Below are positions 39,981-53,400 of a stretch of DNA of 64,000 bases, in pieces. This DNA is from Tetrahymena thermophila SB210 (Eukaryota; Ciliophora; Oligohymenophorea; Hymenostomatida; Tetrahymenidae), in the NCBI RefSeq assembly GCF_000189635.1, contig NW_002476153.1:62001-126000 (forward strand), in the 5' to 3' direction. Under the pieces are notes generated by a model, which was not told the origin of the DNA, did no database searches, and saw only the letters and a list, made by a program, of their open reading frames with translations. Numbering within the stretch: position 1 is the first letter of the stretch; each line of letters opens with the position of its first letter. The translations under genes were made by a program, and so were the position numbers.

Positions 39981-40768
39981 ATTTAATTATAATTGTTTAA
40001 AAAAATATGCATTAAACAATAAACTAAAAGCTAAATTAGTTATTAAGGATGTCTGTATTAGATATTTCATTTATTATTTTTATTGTTTCTTATTTATTAT
40101 TTTCAAAATATTTTCTAACTCTTTACTTTTTTAATTGTTTTTAAATTTGAAGATTTTTGGAAAATATTTCTAAATTATACAAAGGTATTAAAGAATTTCT
40201 TAGGTAATTTAAGGATTTTGATTTGATTTTTCATTGAAATTTGTTGATCTCTATATTAATAGATCATCGTCATATATTACGTAGATATAAATTAATCATA
40301 TAATATTTGTGTTTGCTTAACCTTTCTTGGAAAGCAAATTTTTGATATGAGCTCTGCATTTAAAAAAAAGAGGCTTGCTTAGCTAAATAATGAATGGAAA
40401 ATGTTCGTTTCATTAAGAGTTCTAAACATAAAATTTATCTTTTTAGATAACGAAAATAATAAATTGAAAAAAAAAATATTTTAGAAAACTTTTTTTGATT
40501 TATCTTTTTGTTGAAATTTTTTAATAGGTAAAAATATTAACAAATATAATACATAATATTTATATCAGATAGAACTAAAACATAACAACAAACATTCCAA
40601 ATATTAACCAAAGATAAACAAACAGAATACTTTTTTGCAAACATTAATTAACTCTATATTTAAGATCAAAAATTTATTTAACCTTTAGGTTACATAAGAA
40701 AAATCTAGTCATCGATTCTCTTAAAGAAGATCATTTTCTTAAAATCATAATTTTAATCATCAAAAAAA
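39981..40768. other. Spacer that may contain the first exon(s) of the next gene
   Basis: AT-rich. An ATG at about 40348 opens a short frame (MSSAFKKKRLAQLNNEWKMF), and acceptor-like sequence (taacctttag) ends at about 40688, so 5' exons of the 40769 gene may lie here. I could not join them in a consistent phase. Confidence 0.4.
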
Positions 40769-42412
40769 ATGATTGTGTAAACGATAATCTACATAATTTT
40801 TATTTGGATGCAAAAAAAATATAAGGTAGAGGTCACAACATATTAAGATTATATAAGGTTTGCTGTTTTTATTCCTCACTTTGTCGGAAATTTTTTAGGT
40901 GAAAGGAAATTTCCAAATTTTGTGTTTATTTCGCTCATTTTAATGTGGATTTTTTGTATTGACCTGATATGTCCAATTACAAACATAATTATAAAGGTTG
41001 TAAGCTTCGAATTTTTTGCATTTATTACTATGCCAATAATGATATTAAACCTTTCAAATTTAAAAAGTCACGATTATAGACCTTTTGCTTTCGTTTATAG
41101 CGTTTCTTATATAATAGGCTTCCTCATATACTTTGCTGCTGATTATTAGTTTAGACTTGCTTTTTAATTTATTCTCTACTAATACGTCACTGTAATAAGC
41201 TATTTGCGATATATATTTAGTAACAATATGTAAATATGTTAAGTCAAGCTTAACACCATAAATAGTAATAAAAGTAAGACAGACAAATTGCTTTATATAG
41301 GTAAAATATAAGGAAGGCATTTAGTCATGGCTAAAAAAGCTAATCTCATGATATTTGACATGCTAAGTGGATAAAAGCTATTTCAAACTCCTCCTTAGTG
41401 TTTGCAAAGAAAGAAATAAATATTACATCTTTTTAATGATGATTAAAGATAAATTCTAATATACATAAAGTAAGATGATAACAACAAATACAAGCTCTAT
41501 ACTCTTGCTCTAAGAGGGTTTAAATAAATAGGTTGTTAATTGATTAATGATGATTTAAGCTAAAAGCATGTAGTTTACGATAGCCATTCAATGTCAATCC
41601 TCTATTTATGTGAGAGTTACAGCGAAGAAACAAATATCCAAACATTTTGCTTAAGAAAATTTTCAATAATGGATTCTTCCTAAATTACATCCTGTTATCT
41701 TAATATTGGAAAGCTTTAAATTCATAACTTCACCCAATTTATATTCTACAATTTTAATAAACTTGTAGTGAAAACTAACTATATTTAATATGCAGACAAA
41801 CTATAGCTATTTCAAGTTGACTTTGATTAAAATGTAAATAAAAAAATTTAAGTCTAATCTACTAGAAATATTAAAGATTAAAATACTCTTAATGATGAAT
41901 TAAATGAAGATTATATCTCTGATAGTGAAGAAATTTTTATGAATTTTAAAAAATATCAATAACAATAATAAAAAAATTCTACTTTTAATAACAATTATTT
42001 TGAATTTATATGTGATGAGATTTAAGAATTCTTCTACTACAAAAAATCTTTGTTAGTCAGCACAAACTTAAATATCTACTTATTAAATAGCAACAATCTT
42101 GAGCTAAAATTTAAATTAGATATCTTCCACTTATTTGCAACTGCTTATCCTCTTACTTAAGACTACTTTATAATTAATAAAAATGACGACTACTATATTT
42201 GTGAAATTTAGGAAAATTCAACTTAAAATAATAAAAACTTACTAAAAAAATTATTTTGGAAAAATAATTAGTACAAATTAAGCATTAAGTCTTTTTTCAA
42301 AATACCAGGAGGTCAGAATCTTTTACATATATCCAAAATTTAAAACTCTAAACACATAATGCTTGCTACAAAGAAGCTAATTATAAATATAATTGATTTT
42401 GATCCTAAATGA
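40769..42412 (+). CDS. Polytopic membrane protein with cytoplasmic beta-rich domain, unknown
   Basis: Reading from this ATG gives 547 residues to a TGA at 42410. Residues 1-145 contain about four to five hydrophobic segments (FVFISLILMWIFCIDLICP, FEFFAFITMPIMILNL, FVYSVSYIIGFLIYFAADY and the next helix). Residues 170-547 are soluble and rich in alternating hydrophobic strands separated by polar loops (for example LLYIGKIQGRHLVMAKKANL, KYKLYTLALRGF, HVVYDSHSMSILYLC), suggestive of a degenerate beta-propeller, with a Q/N-rich loop around 390. I recognise no family. The N-terminus is uncertain: a 41-nt intron-like segment at 40858-40898 (gtttgctg...ttttttag) would replace the first 44 codons by another upstream reading. 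The C-terminal two thirds are solid. Confidence 0.65.
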
Positions 42413-42920
42413 GTTTAAATAAAAATCATTTTTGAAATCCCAATAAATGCTAATTAGCAAACAAAATATAAAGAAATTTCTGAATTAATTATTCTAAAAA
42501 AATATATAAAAAATATTATAATTAATAAATAGTTTCTAACTTTATTAAATTCTATCAAGTGATATATGATATATTAATAATATTTTTATTTATCTGTATC
42601 AAATTTAATTTTCTAATATTTCTCTTTAAAAGCCAAAAAAAAATTAAATAGATTTTTGAATAGATTCACAATCGCAAAATAAACATACATTTTTTATATA
42701 ATAATAATTTGATCGTTACTTATAAAGTTGTTAGCTTGCTATTTATTGATTAAAGAAAAAGCAAACAATCAAATTTTCAATTAAATTTGAATACTACAAA
42801 ATTCGGATTTAAATTAATTAAAAATAAACAAAGAAAGTCCTTTAAATTAGTATTTAACGTAAAAATACAAAGCAGGATAATAGACATTAAAAATAATATT
42901 CTAGTTTGTTTCTATACACT
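42413..42920. other. AT-rich spacer
   Basis: About 500 bases between two plus-strand genes. No coding potential or specific signal recognised. Confidence 0.6.
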
Positions 42921-45900
42921 ATGATAATGGAATAAGATTCTTAAATTACAAATAACATAGATAATCTTTAAGGTAGAAATTTACAATATTTATAAATAAA
43001 TTAATTATATTTATTGCATTTATTATTATGGTAAAGCATATTGTGAGCTTTTAAAATAGCAAGGATACAACGAAGAAGAGATTGGCTAAATAATATAGTA
43101 AGAGCTAAACGATTAACAAGAAGCTTTCCTCAGTGATAAAAATGAATATAATTAGGTAGATAATCTAGATGCTAATTAACAATAGGCTTATTAGTAAAAT
43201 GAGGAAGAATAAGATTATTATTAAGAATAAATGAAAAATAATAAAGAAAATTAATTTAATTAGCATTTAACATCTGAACATGAGTTTTAGCGTATTAGGT
43301 AGTATGATTAGCACAACTATCTTATTTAGCCTCATGTTGAATAAGATGAAAATGAGGATTATTCCCCAATTTTCTCAAGCTTTTCTTAGCAATAATAATA
43401 TTCATATAATTAGAAGTAAAACATAAAAGATGAATAGGAAATATATAATTAACAAAACAACAATGAAAATTGCAGGATAGTTCTTGCAGAAAAAAATTTT
43501 ACTAACATAATGAATAAGATGCCTTCTTCAAATAACATTCAGTAAAACTAATTTGAATAAATTTAGAGAAATTAATCAAGCAAATAATAAATATATAATG
43601 AACCTATTTCAAGAGGTAGTATTAGTATATCTAACAGTCAAAAAGATGATTCAATTTAATAGTTTGCTCTACTAACTAGTAATGAGAGATAAAGTGAAGG
43701 TGGGAATTCATAAAATAAATAAACTTACAAAAATTAATAAAAAAACGATATAAATCTAAAAAATGCTAAACCAAGCTTGTAGCAATGGCCTAATTAACAA
43801 TAGTTCAAGTAAAATAAAATTATTTAGAAAAGCGATGAAAATAATTTTAATAATTCAACTGCTAATTTTATTCGCAACTCATATTAAAATAAAATTGGAG
43901 AGTATCAAAAAATTTAAAATAAATCAAGAAGTAAAACTCCGACAAAGGTTCAAAAGCAAGTAAAAAGTATGTCACAGGAAGAAAAATAGCTAGTAGAGCT
44001 AAAAAATAAACTTAGAACAGTATTTACATTTTACGTTTCTTTTGGAGATAGAATAAACGTCAATTACCTCAAGTCAAATAAATTCCACAAAATGATGTCA
44101 GATGCATAATTGAAAGATAATGTTATTCTAACACAAAACAGACTCGATTTAATGTTTGTTAAAGAAAATCATAATAAACACAATATGGATTTCGATACTT
44201 TTCTAACACTCATAGCTAAAATAGCTATCTTAAAATTCCCTTAATATACAGATGCTCAGGCTTTATAAATGATCCTTCAGAACCACTTCTTGCCTTTATA
44301 TGACAATATTATGGCAGAAACTGATCTTGGAGAAGATGAGGTAAAATTCAAAGAGCCTATTGACGAAGGACCTTTATTTATTTTAAAGGAAATCACACCA
44401 GTTATACAATTAATTTATCAGGTAATTTATAAAAAAAATAATATTTTTATTTTTGAGTTTTTATTTAATTGTTTAATAAATTTATTTTAATAATATTGAA
44501 AGCATTATTTCCCCTTTGAGTGGAAAAATAGAGGAAATGAAGCCTAAGTTAAACAGAAATCTGAAACAGCTATTTTTTAGTTTTTAAAGGAATATGATAT
44601 CTGTCCTAATTTGATAACAAAGTCATCTGCATTTTTACTTTTTAGAGAGATACTAGATACGCAAATTGATAATCTATGCAGAAATCCTCAACTTACTAAT
44701 TTATCAGGGTTCCTCTCAGAAGACTAAGGACAGTGCTTTACTTTTTGGAAATATGCAATATATTTAATAAGAATAGCAAATGTTTGCTATTCAAATTTAT
44801 TCAACTAGCTTGAATAACCTGCTGAAGGAGCTAATAGGACAATTGCAGAAAAATTAGCTTTCCTTCTTGAGAGAATGGAATTATCTGCTGGCTTTTTAAA
44901 TCTTGACAAAAAGAATTTATCTCACTAATCGCTCATAATAAAAAAAAAGGTTCTGAATAGAGTAAACATTTAAAAATAAAATAATTTATTATAATTATTA
45001 TCTTATTATAAATAGATGCTGAGTAATGGAAGCATTATTGGAAGTTGTCAAATTTCAAGCTTAAATAGTTAATTAGCTTTTAACAATAATATTGGTGGAT
45101 AATATTCATTAAATTTGTAATAGCCATCAAACAACTCAAATAATGTGACAGATACATTATCTAATTTACAAACTAACTAAGAAAATAGTTCAGTACAATC
45201 ATAAACTTCTAGTAGAGTCACTAGAAGTAGAAGTGATCTCCGTCTAAGATAATCTGCCAACGGACTTACTGAAATGTAATAACAATGTGTAAGAAACTAT
45301 TCTCCTATGGGATTTACAAATTATTCTTAAAAATTGAATGAACAACAAAGATAAGTCATGATTGCTCATATTCAAAATATGCAAAATTACAAGCTATTCA
45401 AAAATCCTTTGGGTTTAGCAGATATCTAATGTGTTGAAAATATTTAACTAATAGACCAGTTTTCAGATCGTTTACTTACAATCTTTTAGTCATATTGCAG
45501 TTTTGGCGATGCAATGAATACTTAGTGGATGAAATCCTCAAAATACACTAAGTTAATGAGAGAGGCTAATATCATTAACATTAATACTATTTAAAATTAA
45601 GGAAGTGTAATGCAAAATCAAAACTCGCTTTAAGCTTGCTCTGAAGATAATAATAGATATTTAACTGGCTGTGATATTGATTTGATATTTATTAAGGCGA
45701 GTAAAAAGCGCTCAGCTTAAACTTTTAACTAAGCTTCATAATCAGATTTAAATAAATAAGGTAATTAATTAATTATCTATGTTGATTACTTTTAATCAAA
45801 TTTCAAATTTACATCTTAACAAAAGAAATCTTGAAAGTTTTACAGGTTACATATCAAAAAATTTTTTTAATAATTAATTTTATAATCATATGTTATAGTT

Positions 45901-47219
45901 TATATTAAAATTTAAGCTTATTTAATAGCAATAGAAGTTAAGATAATACTTTTGATACACATTCCATTAAATATCTTTTTCATTTATTTTAAAAATAGAT
46001 ACCATCAAATAACAGCAGAGATTAGATTTTGAATAATTTTTAGTTTCTTTGGAGATGGTAGCCTAAAAATTGTACAAAGAGATAAGCCTTTAAGAAGGAT
46101 TGAGCTAATTACTCTAAAATAATATTTTACCTGTGTTAGAAAGAGAAGTAAATTCAAATGACAATAAAAAAAACAACTCAAGCAGCATAAGTAAATCAGT
46201 TCACTCTTCAACTTAAAACGAACACGTTTCTATACTCATGGAGATATTAAAAGACTAAGAGATTGTTGAATTACTTGGAATGATTCACAAAGTAAAAAAA
46301 AAAAAAAAAAATATATATCTTTGATTAATTTATTTAATATAATAGACAATGATGGTTTATTTCAAGTACTACTCACAAAATAAAAACACGATAGATTTTG
46401 ATAAATTTGTTAAATTTTGCAAAGATTTTGGCATCTTCCCTGATATAATTCCAAAATCTAGGTTGCTCAAAATATTTAACACGCTGGCATAAATTTACAA
46501 TACCACTGAAATGGCATAAATCTAACTACAAAATTCATCTAATTATAATGAAAAACCTGTAATTGATTAGCATCTCTTTATAGAAGCTATAGCCTTATGC
46601 GCTTTTGAAGTTCCTTATTCCGATCCTTAACCAAATGAAATAGAAAAAGTATTTTTTAAAAATTTATAAACTAAAAATTGAGTGAGTTTTAAAAAAATAA
46701 ATAAATTCCAGAATGTGGCTTTTAGATAAAATTATAACTAAATTAAATTATAACCACATTTAAAAAAGCTCAAAGCTCAAATAAAATTTTTATTTTTGAA
46801 GAAATCAAATAATGATTTCAAAAATATTGAAATATTTTTTATTTGAATTTAGATTTGTTATCTCGTAGAAAGAATGAATTAATCAGGAGGTCAGATATTT
46901 ATTTAGAAACAAATAGGTCACACAAGGTTTTATTTAAAATAGTTATTTAATAGAATTTATTAATTTTTTTATAATAAATAGATCTTAAAGTAGTAGCAGC
47001 GTAAGCTGGGACATAATTCAGCCTATAAGAAAAAAATATCCGCATTTATTTAATAGTAATAATTACAGCTAATTTAACACATAAAACCAGCTTTCCTATT
47101 AAAATGGACTCATAAATAGCTAAATTAGTCAAATATATTAGCCTTAGAATAGTATGCAAAAGGCAAATATGTTTGATGACATTATGAAGCGTAATTTGAA
47201 GATTTAAAACTAAAACTGA
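42921..47219 (+). CDS. Protein with duplicated p25-alpha/TPPP-like module
   Basis: Exons 42921-42972, 43037-44421, 44503-45760, 45999-46291, 46346-46648, 46853-46926 and 46982-47219 join in phase to 1200 residues. p25-alpha (TPPP) proteins bind and bundle microtubules. Residues 1-335 are Q/N-rich, opening with AYCELLKQQGYNEEEI. Module A (about 340-650): FTFYVSFGDRINVNYLKSNK, FHKMMSDA, LDLMFVKENHNKHNMDFDTF, NHFLPLYDNI, FLKEYDICPNLITKSS, EKLAFLLERMELSAGF. Module B (about 796-1115) repeats every landmark: QSYCSFGDAMN, MKSSKYTKLMREA, IDLIFIKASKK, LDFEQFLVSLEMVAQKLY, NNILPVLE, FCKDFGIFPDIIPKSRLL, EKICYLVERMNQSGG. The linker and C-terminus are Q/N/S-rich. Only the first part of each module resembles classic p25-alpha; the following helices are shared between the copies. 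Probably cytoskeletal, by family. Confidence 0.8.
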
Positions 47220-47738
47220 GAAATTTATTTTTGATAGAAAACTAATTAAGAAATGCAATTAAATTTGAACCTAACTTATATATATATATACAATAATAGT
47301 GTTTATTTTATATAAAATTTATATATTAATGTCTAAAATCTCTTTTTATACCAATATGATTATTATAAAAAAATGTAATCAGGTTCTTCTTAACTTTAGA
47401 TTTATTTTTTCTATTTTACTATGATTATATTGTTTGTTTACCAAAATTTAGATTGATAAATTTTTAAACAAACAAACAAACAAATAAATAAATAACTTCT
47501 CAGTCAAACTTGATTTACAGCTTCAATCCCCTTTTTGATTTCTTCTAAATGTTAAGGATTAATAATAATCAAATAATAATTAAAAAATTGAAAAAACAAT
47601 AAAAAAAATAAAAAATAAATAAATAATAAATAAATAAGACTAAAAAATCAAGAGTTTTTATTTTTCTAAAATGAAAAGTAAATATATAAAATTACTTACA
47701 AATACATATACTAACTTGACTTTTTCTAATTAGGAAAT
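47220..47738. other. AT-rich spacer with TA and AAAC/AAAT simple repeats
   Basis: It contains a TA run at about 47279-47290 and (AAAC)n-(AAAT)n at about 47465-47490, a composition common around gene boundaries here. No gene. Confidence 0.6.
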
Positions 47739-48464
47739 ATGAACGATCTTTCTTTTTCATCGATTTGCACTGAGGCTTCTTTAGAAAATAGATAAAAAGT
47801 AAGATAGGCAAAATCTGAGTCTCCGTCTCTATTAAAAACCAAAAATTAAAATAACCTTGGAAAAAGCAATTTTTGCCCGAATAATAAACCAGCTTATACA
47901 AAATCAAGTAAAAATTAATTATTATAAAGATTCTATTTATTTATTTTTTAATAATTTTTGACAAAATCTACTAAAAATTAATTTATATTAAAATTCTATT
48001 TATTTATATATTATTCTTGACTAAAAATAGATACTTTTTAGCTTGATTTCAAAAGCAGCCAATCCAAAACTCAAATCTCTTAGACTGTTTCACCAAGAAA
48101 TTTCTTTAATCCATAAAGTGCTAAATTAAATAATATTATAAACTCTATAGAAAAACTACTTGTAGACGAGCATAAATAAACTGAATAATTAGTCTCTAAT
48201 ATTAATAGATAAGTTACTGCCATAAATTAAAAATTTGATGTAAGAAAAGAAAATATAAAAACTTTTTTATTTATAATTATATTTTTAAAATAGAAAAAGT
48301 AAGTTAGTAATAAAAAGGCTGATAATTTACTTTTTACTGAAGGAGAGTAAAAAGAATTAATAGAAGTTTATAACTAGAGCGTTAAAAATATGTATACTAG
48401 TAAAAGTTCAGGCATGAATTACTTCAAGTAAAAAATTCTCAAATAGACTGAGGAATTGAATTGA
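47739..48464 (+). CDS. Small coiled-coil protein, 182 residues
   Basis: Exons 47739-47907, 48031-48239 and 48294-48464 join in phase. The first exon is S/K/N-rich (LSFSSICTEASLENRQKVRQ) and the second turns helical after NFFNPQSAKL, with INSIEKLLVDEHKQTEQLVS. The third continues with LFTEGEQKELIEVYNQSVKN and ends EELN before TGA. It is probably an alpha-helical, coiled-coil protein. No family recognised and no membrane segment. A minus-strand open frame across exon 1 is a shadow. Confidence 0.7.
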
Positions 48465-50489
48465 TTTTAATAAGAAACTCATATTTATGTACATAAAAAT
48501 TTAACAACAACCTCACTTTTAAAATAACTTCCTTAACAAAATTATAATTAAATTACAAAAGAGATTTCAAAAATTTTATAATTTAAAAAAAATTCCTTTA
48601 CCAACCAACTAAATAGTTCTTAAAAAAAATAAAAAAATTTTAGTATGCAAATTAATTTATAGACAAATCAATTTTTATAAAATCAAATAAATTTATTACA
48701 TAAAAACAATTTATATAAATTATTAATGATTTTATTCAATTTGTAATTTTTTATTATTTATAATGGTTGTATTTAGTTCAAAATATTTTTATTTTAAAAA
48801 AAAAAAATAAAAGAAATAATTTCTGTTCTTATTTATCATAGTATTTTATATTACTACAAATCTTCATTATTCTTTTTGCACAATATTAAATAATCATTTA
48901 TACTATTAAAATATCAACCAATTAAATATCTTTTTCTATTAAATAAACTTGAATGAATAAAAAATATTTTGTAAAATTTATTCCATGATTTGTTAATTTT
49001 CTAAATATTAATTTTAAAAATTATTAATAATCTTTTTTGTTTTTATTGTCTTTTAATTTATTTTTTCTTATTAACTTTTATTTTAATATGAAATTTAAAC
49101 TCATAAAAAAATTTATAATCAGAAAATAAATTATTTTATATTAAATCTAAACTTATAAAAAATTTTTGTAATTTATTATTATTATAGCCGCTAACTTTAG
49201 ATATTTTCATAAATTCAATGATTCTTACCCTTTGATCATTTGAAAGAATATCAATCCTTTTCATATCAGGACTTAATAATGCTAAATATTAGTTTTGTTT
49301 TAAAGAATTAAAATAGATTTATATATATGGTAAAGGTTCATATATTAAGGCCGGTTTTTAAAAAATTTTTAATATGGTTTAATTAAGATTAATTTTAAAT
49401 TCCACTTATTAATTAGTATCAAATATTCAAGAAATATCTAAGAATTCTACTATATAATAAACAATAAAGGGATTTAAAATCATAAAAATTCAAATAATAA
49501 TATTTTATAAAAACACTTTAACTTTAAATAATGATTATTTTATCCTAAATTATAACTTCTTTGTAATTTAATTTAAGTATTATTAATGTATTGAATTTTT
49601 GTTATATAATTGAAATAAGCTAAGTTCTGTTTTATTATTATTATAGTTTTATTTGCTTTCGATAAAATATTAAACATTTTATAAAACTAAAAAATTAAAA
49701 CAAATAAAATAAAAAATAGGTTAAATTTATTTATAAATTTTGAAAATCTTTTATTGATAAAATTATTTAAATATTTACTCAATAAATTGCTTTTGAAAAA
49801 TAGTAAATAGTTTATAGAATTAATTTTAGATTTTATAAAAAAAACTTGAAATCAAATATAAAAATAATTTATCTTTCTTTAAAAATCAATTGACTTATTT
49901 GATATAAAAAATCTCTTAAATAATATAATCAAATAATTTATCTAAAATTTAAAGTAAGTAATTGTTAATTAGCCTAATTATTAAATGAATACATCAGGAC
50001 TATTTATTAAAATAATTTGAATTTATAATGTGTCTGTCTTTATGACTATAGATAGATTTGCAAAAGATATAAATTGCGGATCGTTAACATTTTCTTATTT
50101 TTCATGTTTTATATAATTTACAAAGTTTTTTTTTTGAATTAAATTTGCTATATCGTTAAAATATTAAATGGCTGCTTAATACTAATTTGATTAAAAAATC
50201 CATAATACTATTTAATTTGGTTAACCATAACAACCAAATCAGGATTAAACACTCTATGTAAAAAAAACAAATGAAATAAGAAAAAGGAAAATATAAATAA
50301 TTTATTAACAATCAATATTAAATAATAACTCTTTTTTGAAAGTATTAAAAAAGAAAGAAAAATAAAAGAAAGCATTGCAGAGAGATAAGTGTTGTTATTC
50401 TGCAAAGATAAATAAAAGTATAGCAGAGCAAGTGCACGTTTAACAATCTATTAGCTTAAAAGCAGCAAAAAAGAAATATCTATATAGAA
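48465..50489. other. AT-rich intergenic region upstream of the Polo-like kinase
   Basis: About 2 kb of near-pure A/T DNA with no credible exon. The last 150 bases are somewhat richer in G and form the kinase leader. Confidence 0.6.
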
Positions 50490-53400
50490 ATGGCAAGTAA
50501 TCGTAGAAGTTCAGCTGAGCCAGGTAAGCTACTAGCATTTATTATATATTTTTTCATTCAAAACTAATGCATATTTAATTTATATTTGCAAGGATTATTA
50601 GTTTACTTGTTATTTAAAATTAAAATATTTTGAAAATTAGGCCACACTGAGAGCATGGTAATAGTAGAAGAAGTTATTAAGGATTAAGGAGTAATCAGAA
50701 GATACTCAAAGGGTCGCTTTTTGGGAAAAGTAAAGCATATATACTATCTATTAATTCAATATGATTCAACTTTAATCTAAATTACAGCTTATAATTCCTT
50801 TGTTTAAATGTTTGTAAATTTTTACTATTAATAAATTCATAAAATAAAAAGGGTGGTTTTGCAAAGTGCTATGAATTTACAAATTTAGAAAGAAAATAAG
50901 TATTAGCTGCTAAGGTTATTCCTAAGAGCTCTTTAACTAAGAGCCGTGCTCGCTAAAAAGTGATAAATTATTTTATTTTATTGATAATTTACAAATCAGA
51001 ATGAAATTTAGTAGGGATTGCTAGTCTATTTATGATCTATTAATACTTACCAATTAATTAAAATTACGTTGTTATTTCTTATTGAATTTTGAAATTAAAA
51101 ATCAAATAAACAGACAGAAACACAGAAAAAAACATTCTCATAAATAATAAAGTCAATCAATCAATCAATCAAAATTAAATTGAATAGATCACTTGATTTA
51201 TTTGATAGCATTAAATCATAGTTTATTCAAGCTAGCTTAGACTAAATTTTATATTCGCTTTAAAATAATATTCCCAAACATTAAAAATTTCAATTCTTTT
51301 AAAATGATTTTGATTTTATGATATCTTTTAATATTATTTTTTAATTTATAAAGTTAATGAGCGAAATAAGAATCCACAAGTCTTTAAACCATAGAAATAT
51401 AGTGAAATTTTAACATTTTTTTGAGGACTAAGAAAATGTCTACATATTGTTAGAGATGTGTACAAATCAGGTAAATGTTTACATTTCTCAATTTCATAAT
51501 GATTATATGAAAAAAATTATTTTTATTATTTCTTTTTACACAGGAAATATTTTTATTACTATTATTTTGTATTTCAATTTCTTCAAATTTTTTAATATTA
51601 ATTTTTGAATTTTACTACATCAATAAAATAATCAGTTAACAAACATAATTAAGTCTCAAGTTATTAAATTACACAATAGTGATAAAAGCGCAAGAAAAAA
51701 AAAAAGAATTTATCTGATTTTCATTAAAAAATAAGAAAAAACTTGCTAAACACAGAAATAGTTTTTATTTTAAATTAGTCGAATTGTTTATAAAAAATAA
51801 ACTAAGATAGTTTATAAACGAATAATCAACTTATATATAAAAGAATATTTGAAGGATATTTATGAATCATTTAATCTATAAATTATAAAAAATGATTGAA
51901 ATCAAACACAGTTGATTAATTAATTAACTAATTATAATAATATGTATTAAAAGACAATGAATGAACTTATCAGGAGAAGAAAGAGATTGACTGAATTAGA
52001 AGTTTAATGCTATTTATTGCAGATTCTTTATTCAATCAAATACTTACATGATAACAGAGTGATACATCGTGATCTCAAATTAGGAAATTTATTTTTATCT
52101 GATAAGATGGAAATTAAACTAGGAGATTTTGGATTGGCTACAAAACTAGAATATGATGGAGAAAGAAAACGCACTATTTGCGGTACTCCTAATTATATAG
52201 CTCCTGAAATTTTAGAAGCGAAAGAAACAGGTCACTCATATGAAGTCGACGTTTGGTCTTTCGGTGTTATTGCATATACTTTACTAATAGGTAAAAAGTA
52301 TTTTATATAAAAAGCAAATTACAATTTTAATATTTAAAGATCAATCTTAATGTTTTTTTCAAGAGTTTTCAAATCTAAATTATGAAATATTTTTATTTAT
52401 TAGGTAAACCACCTTTTGAAACAAACGACGTAAAATCTACCTACAAGAAAATCAGAACAAATGAATACTCCTTCCCAGAATAAATTCAAATTTCATCTGC
52501 TGCCAAAAATATGATAAAAAAGATTCTCACGACTGATCCTTCGAAGAGACCCACTATTAATGAATTATTTAATGACGATTTTTTCAAAACAGGTGGATCA
52601 ATTCCTAAACTGCTACCTGTAAGCACTCTTGCTTGCCCTCCAAGTGCCTCATATACTCGCTAATTCTTACCTTCAACACAAATTTCTTTATCTACCAATC
52701 AAAAATCTACAAATTATTAAGTAGAGAATAAGAATAGCTCACCTAAAAAATTTGACAACACAACTCCTATTAATGGAAATGGTTTTACACGTTTTGCAAC
52801 CCAAACTTCCTATAATCCTTAAAATGTAAAATCTTAATAGTAGATGGGTTTAAAAGAGAGAAAAGACTATATTAATACTTACCGTACAGGTGGAGCTTAA
52901 ACAAGTAGCAGTTCAGGTTTATGTAATAGTTAGTATGGCTAAAAGAATTTTGATACTAATAACGTTAATAACTAAAAAATAGACAACTTTTTGTAAACAA
53001 ATAAGAACACCTATGGGTTAAATGGAAGTGTAGCAAAAGAATAATGCTTCCAAAAAAGTTCTAGTTTAAATCCATAAAGTGAAGGTACCACTATCACAAA
53101 TAATTTAAATTTGGGAATACTCAATTTTGCTAAAAGTCAAAGTACAAACACTTAATTAGTCGAAAACAGTAACCTCAACAGTTAGAAAACAGATAATTAT
53201 ATTCAAAAAATGGATGAATGCAGCCAAAAAGCCTAGCCATAGGTACAAAATTCTAATTAACACAAATCAGAAGATTATAGTAAGAATAGTTGCTTAACAA
53301 ATTAAAAATATACTTCTCAAGCTAGTCATCCTCAAAGTTAAGCAGCTTTAAATTCTGTTTAAAGCCAAGCTAATATTAAGAATATTAATAATAGTACAAG

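Noticed and set aside
41060..41320. 86-codon minus-strand ORF
   Set aside because: It is antisense to the membrane-protein gene. The plus frame has membrane helices and continues for 547 codons.
47692..47907. Minus-strand ORF of 71 codons
   Set aside because: It is antisense to exon 1 of the 47739 gene, whose three exons join in phase and read as a coherent helical protein.
48600..48620. ACCAACCAACT resembling the Tetrahymena chromosome breakage sequence
   Set aside because: It does not match the 15-base consensus, and no telomeric CCCCAA repeats are present nearby.
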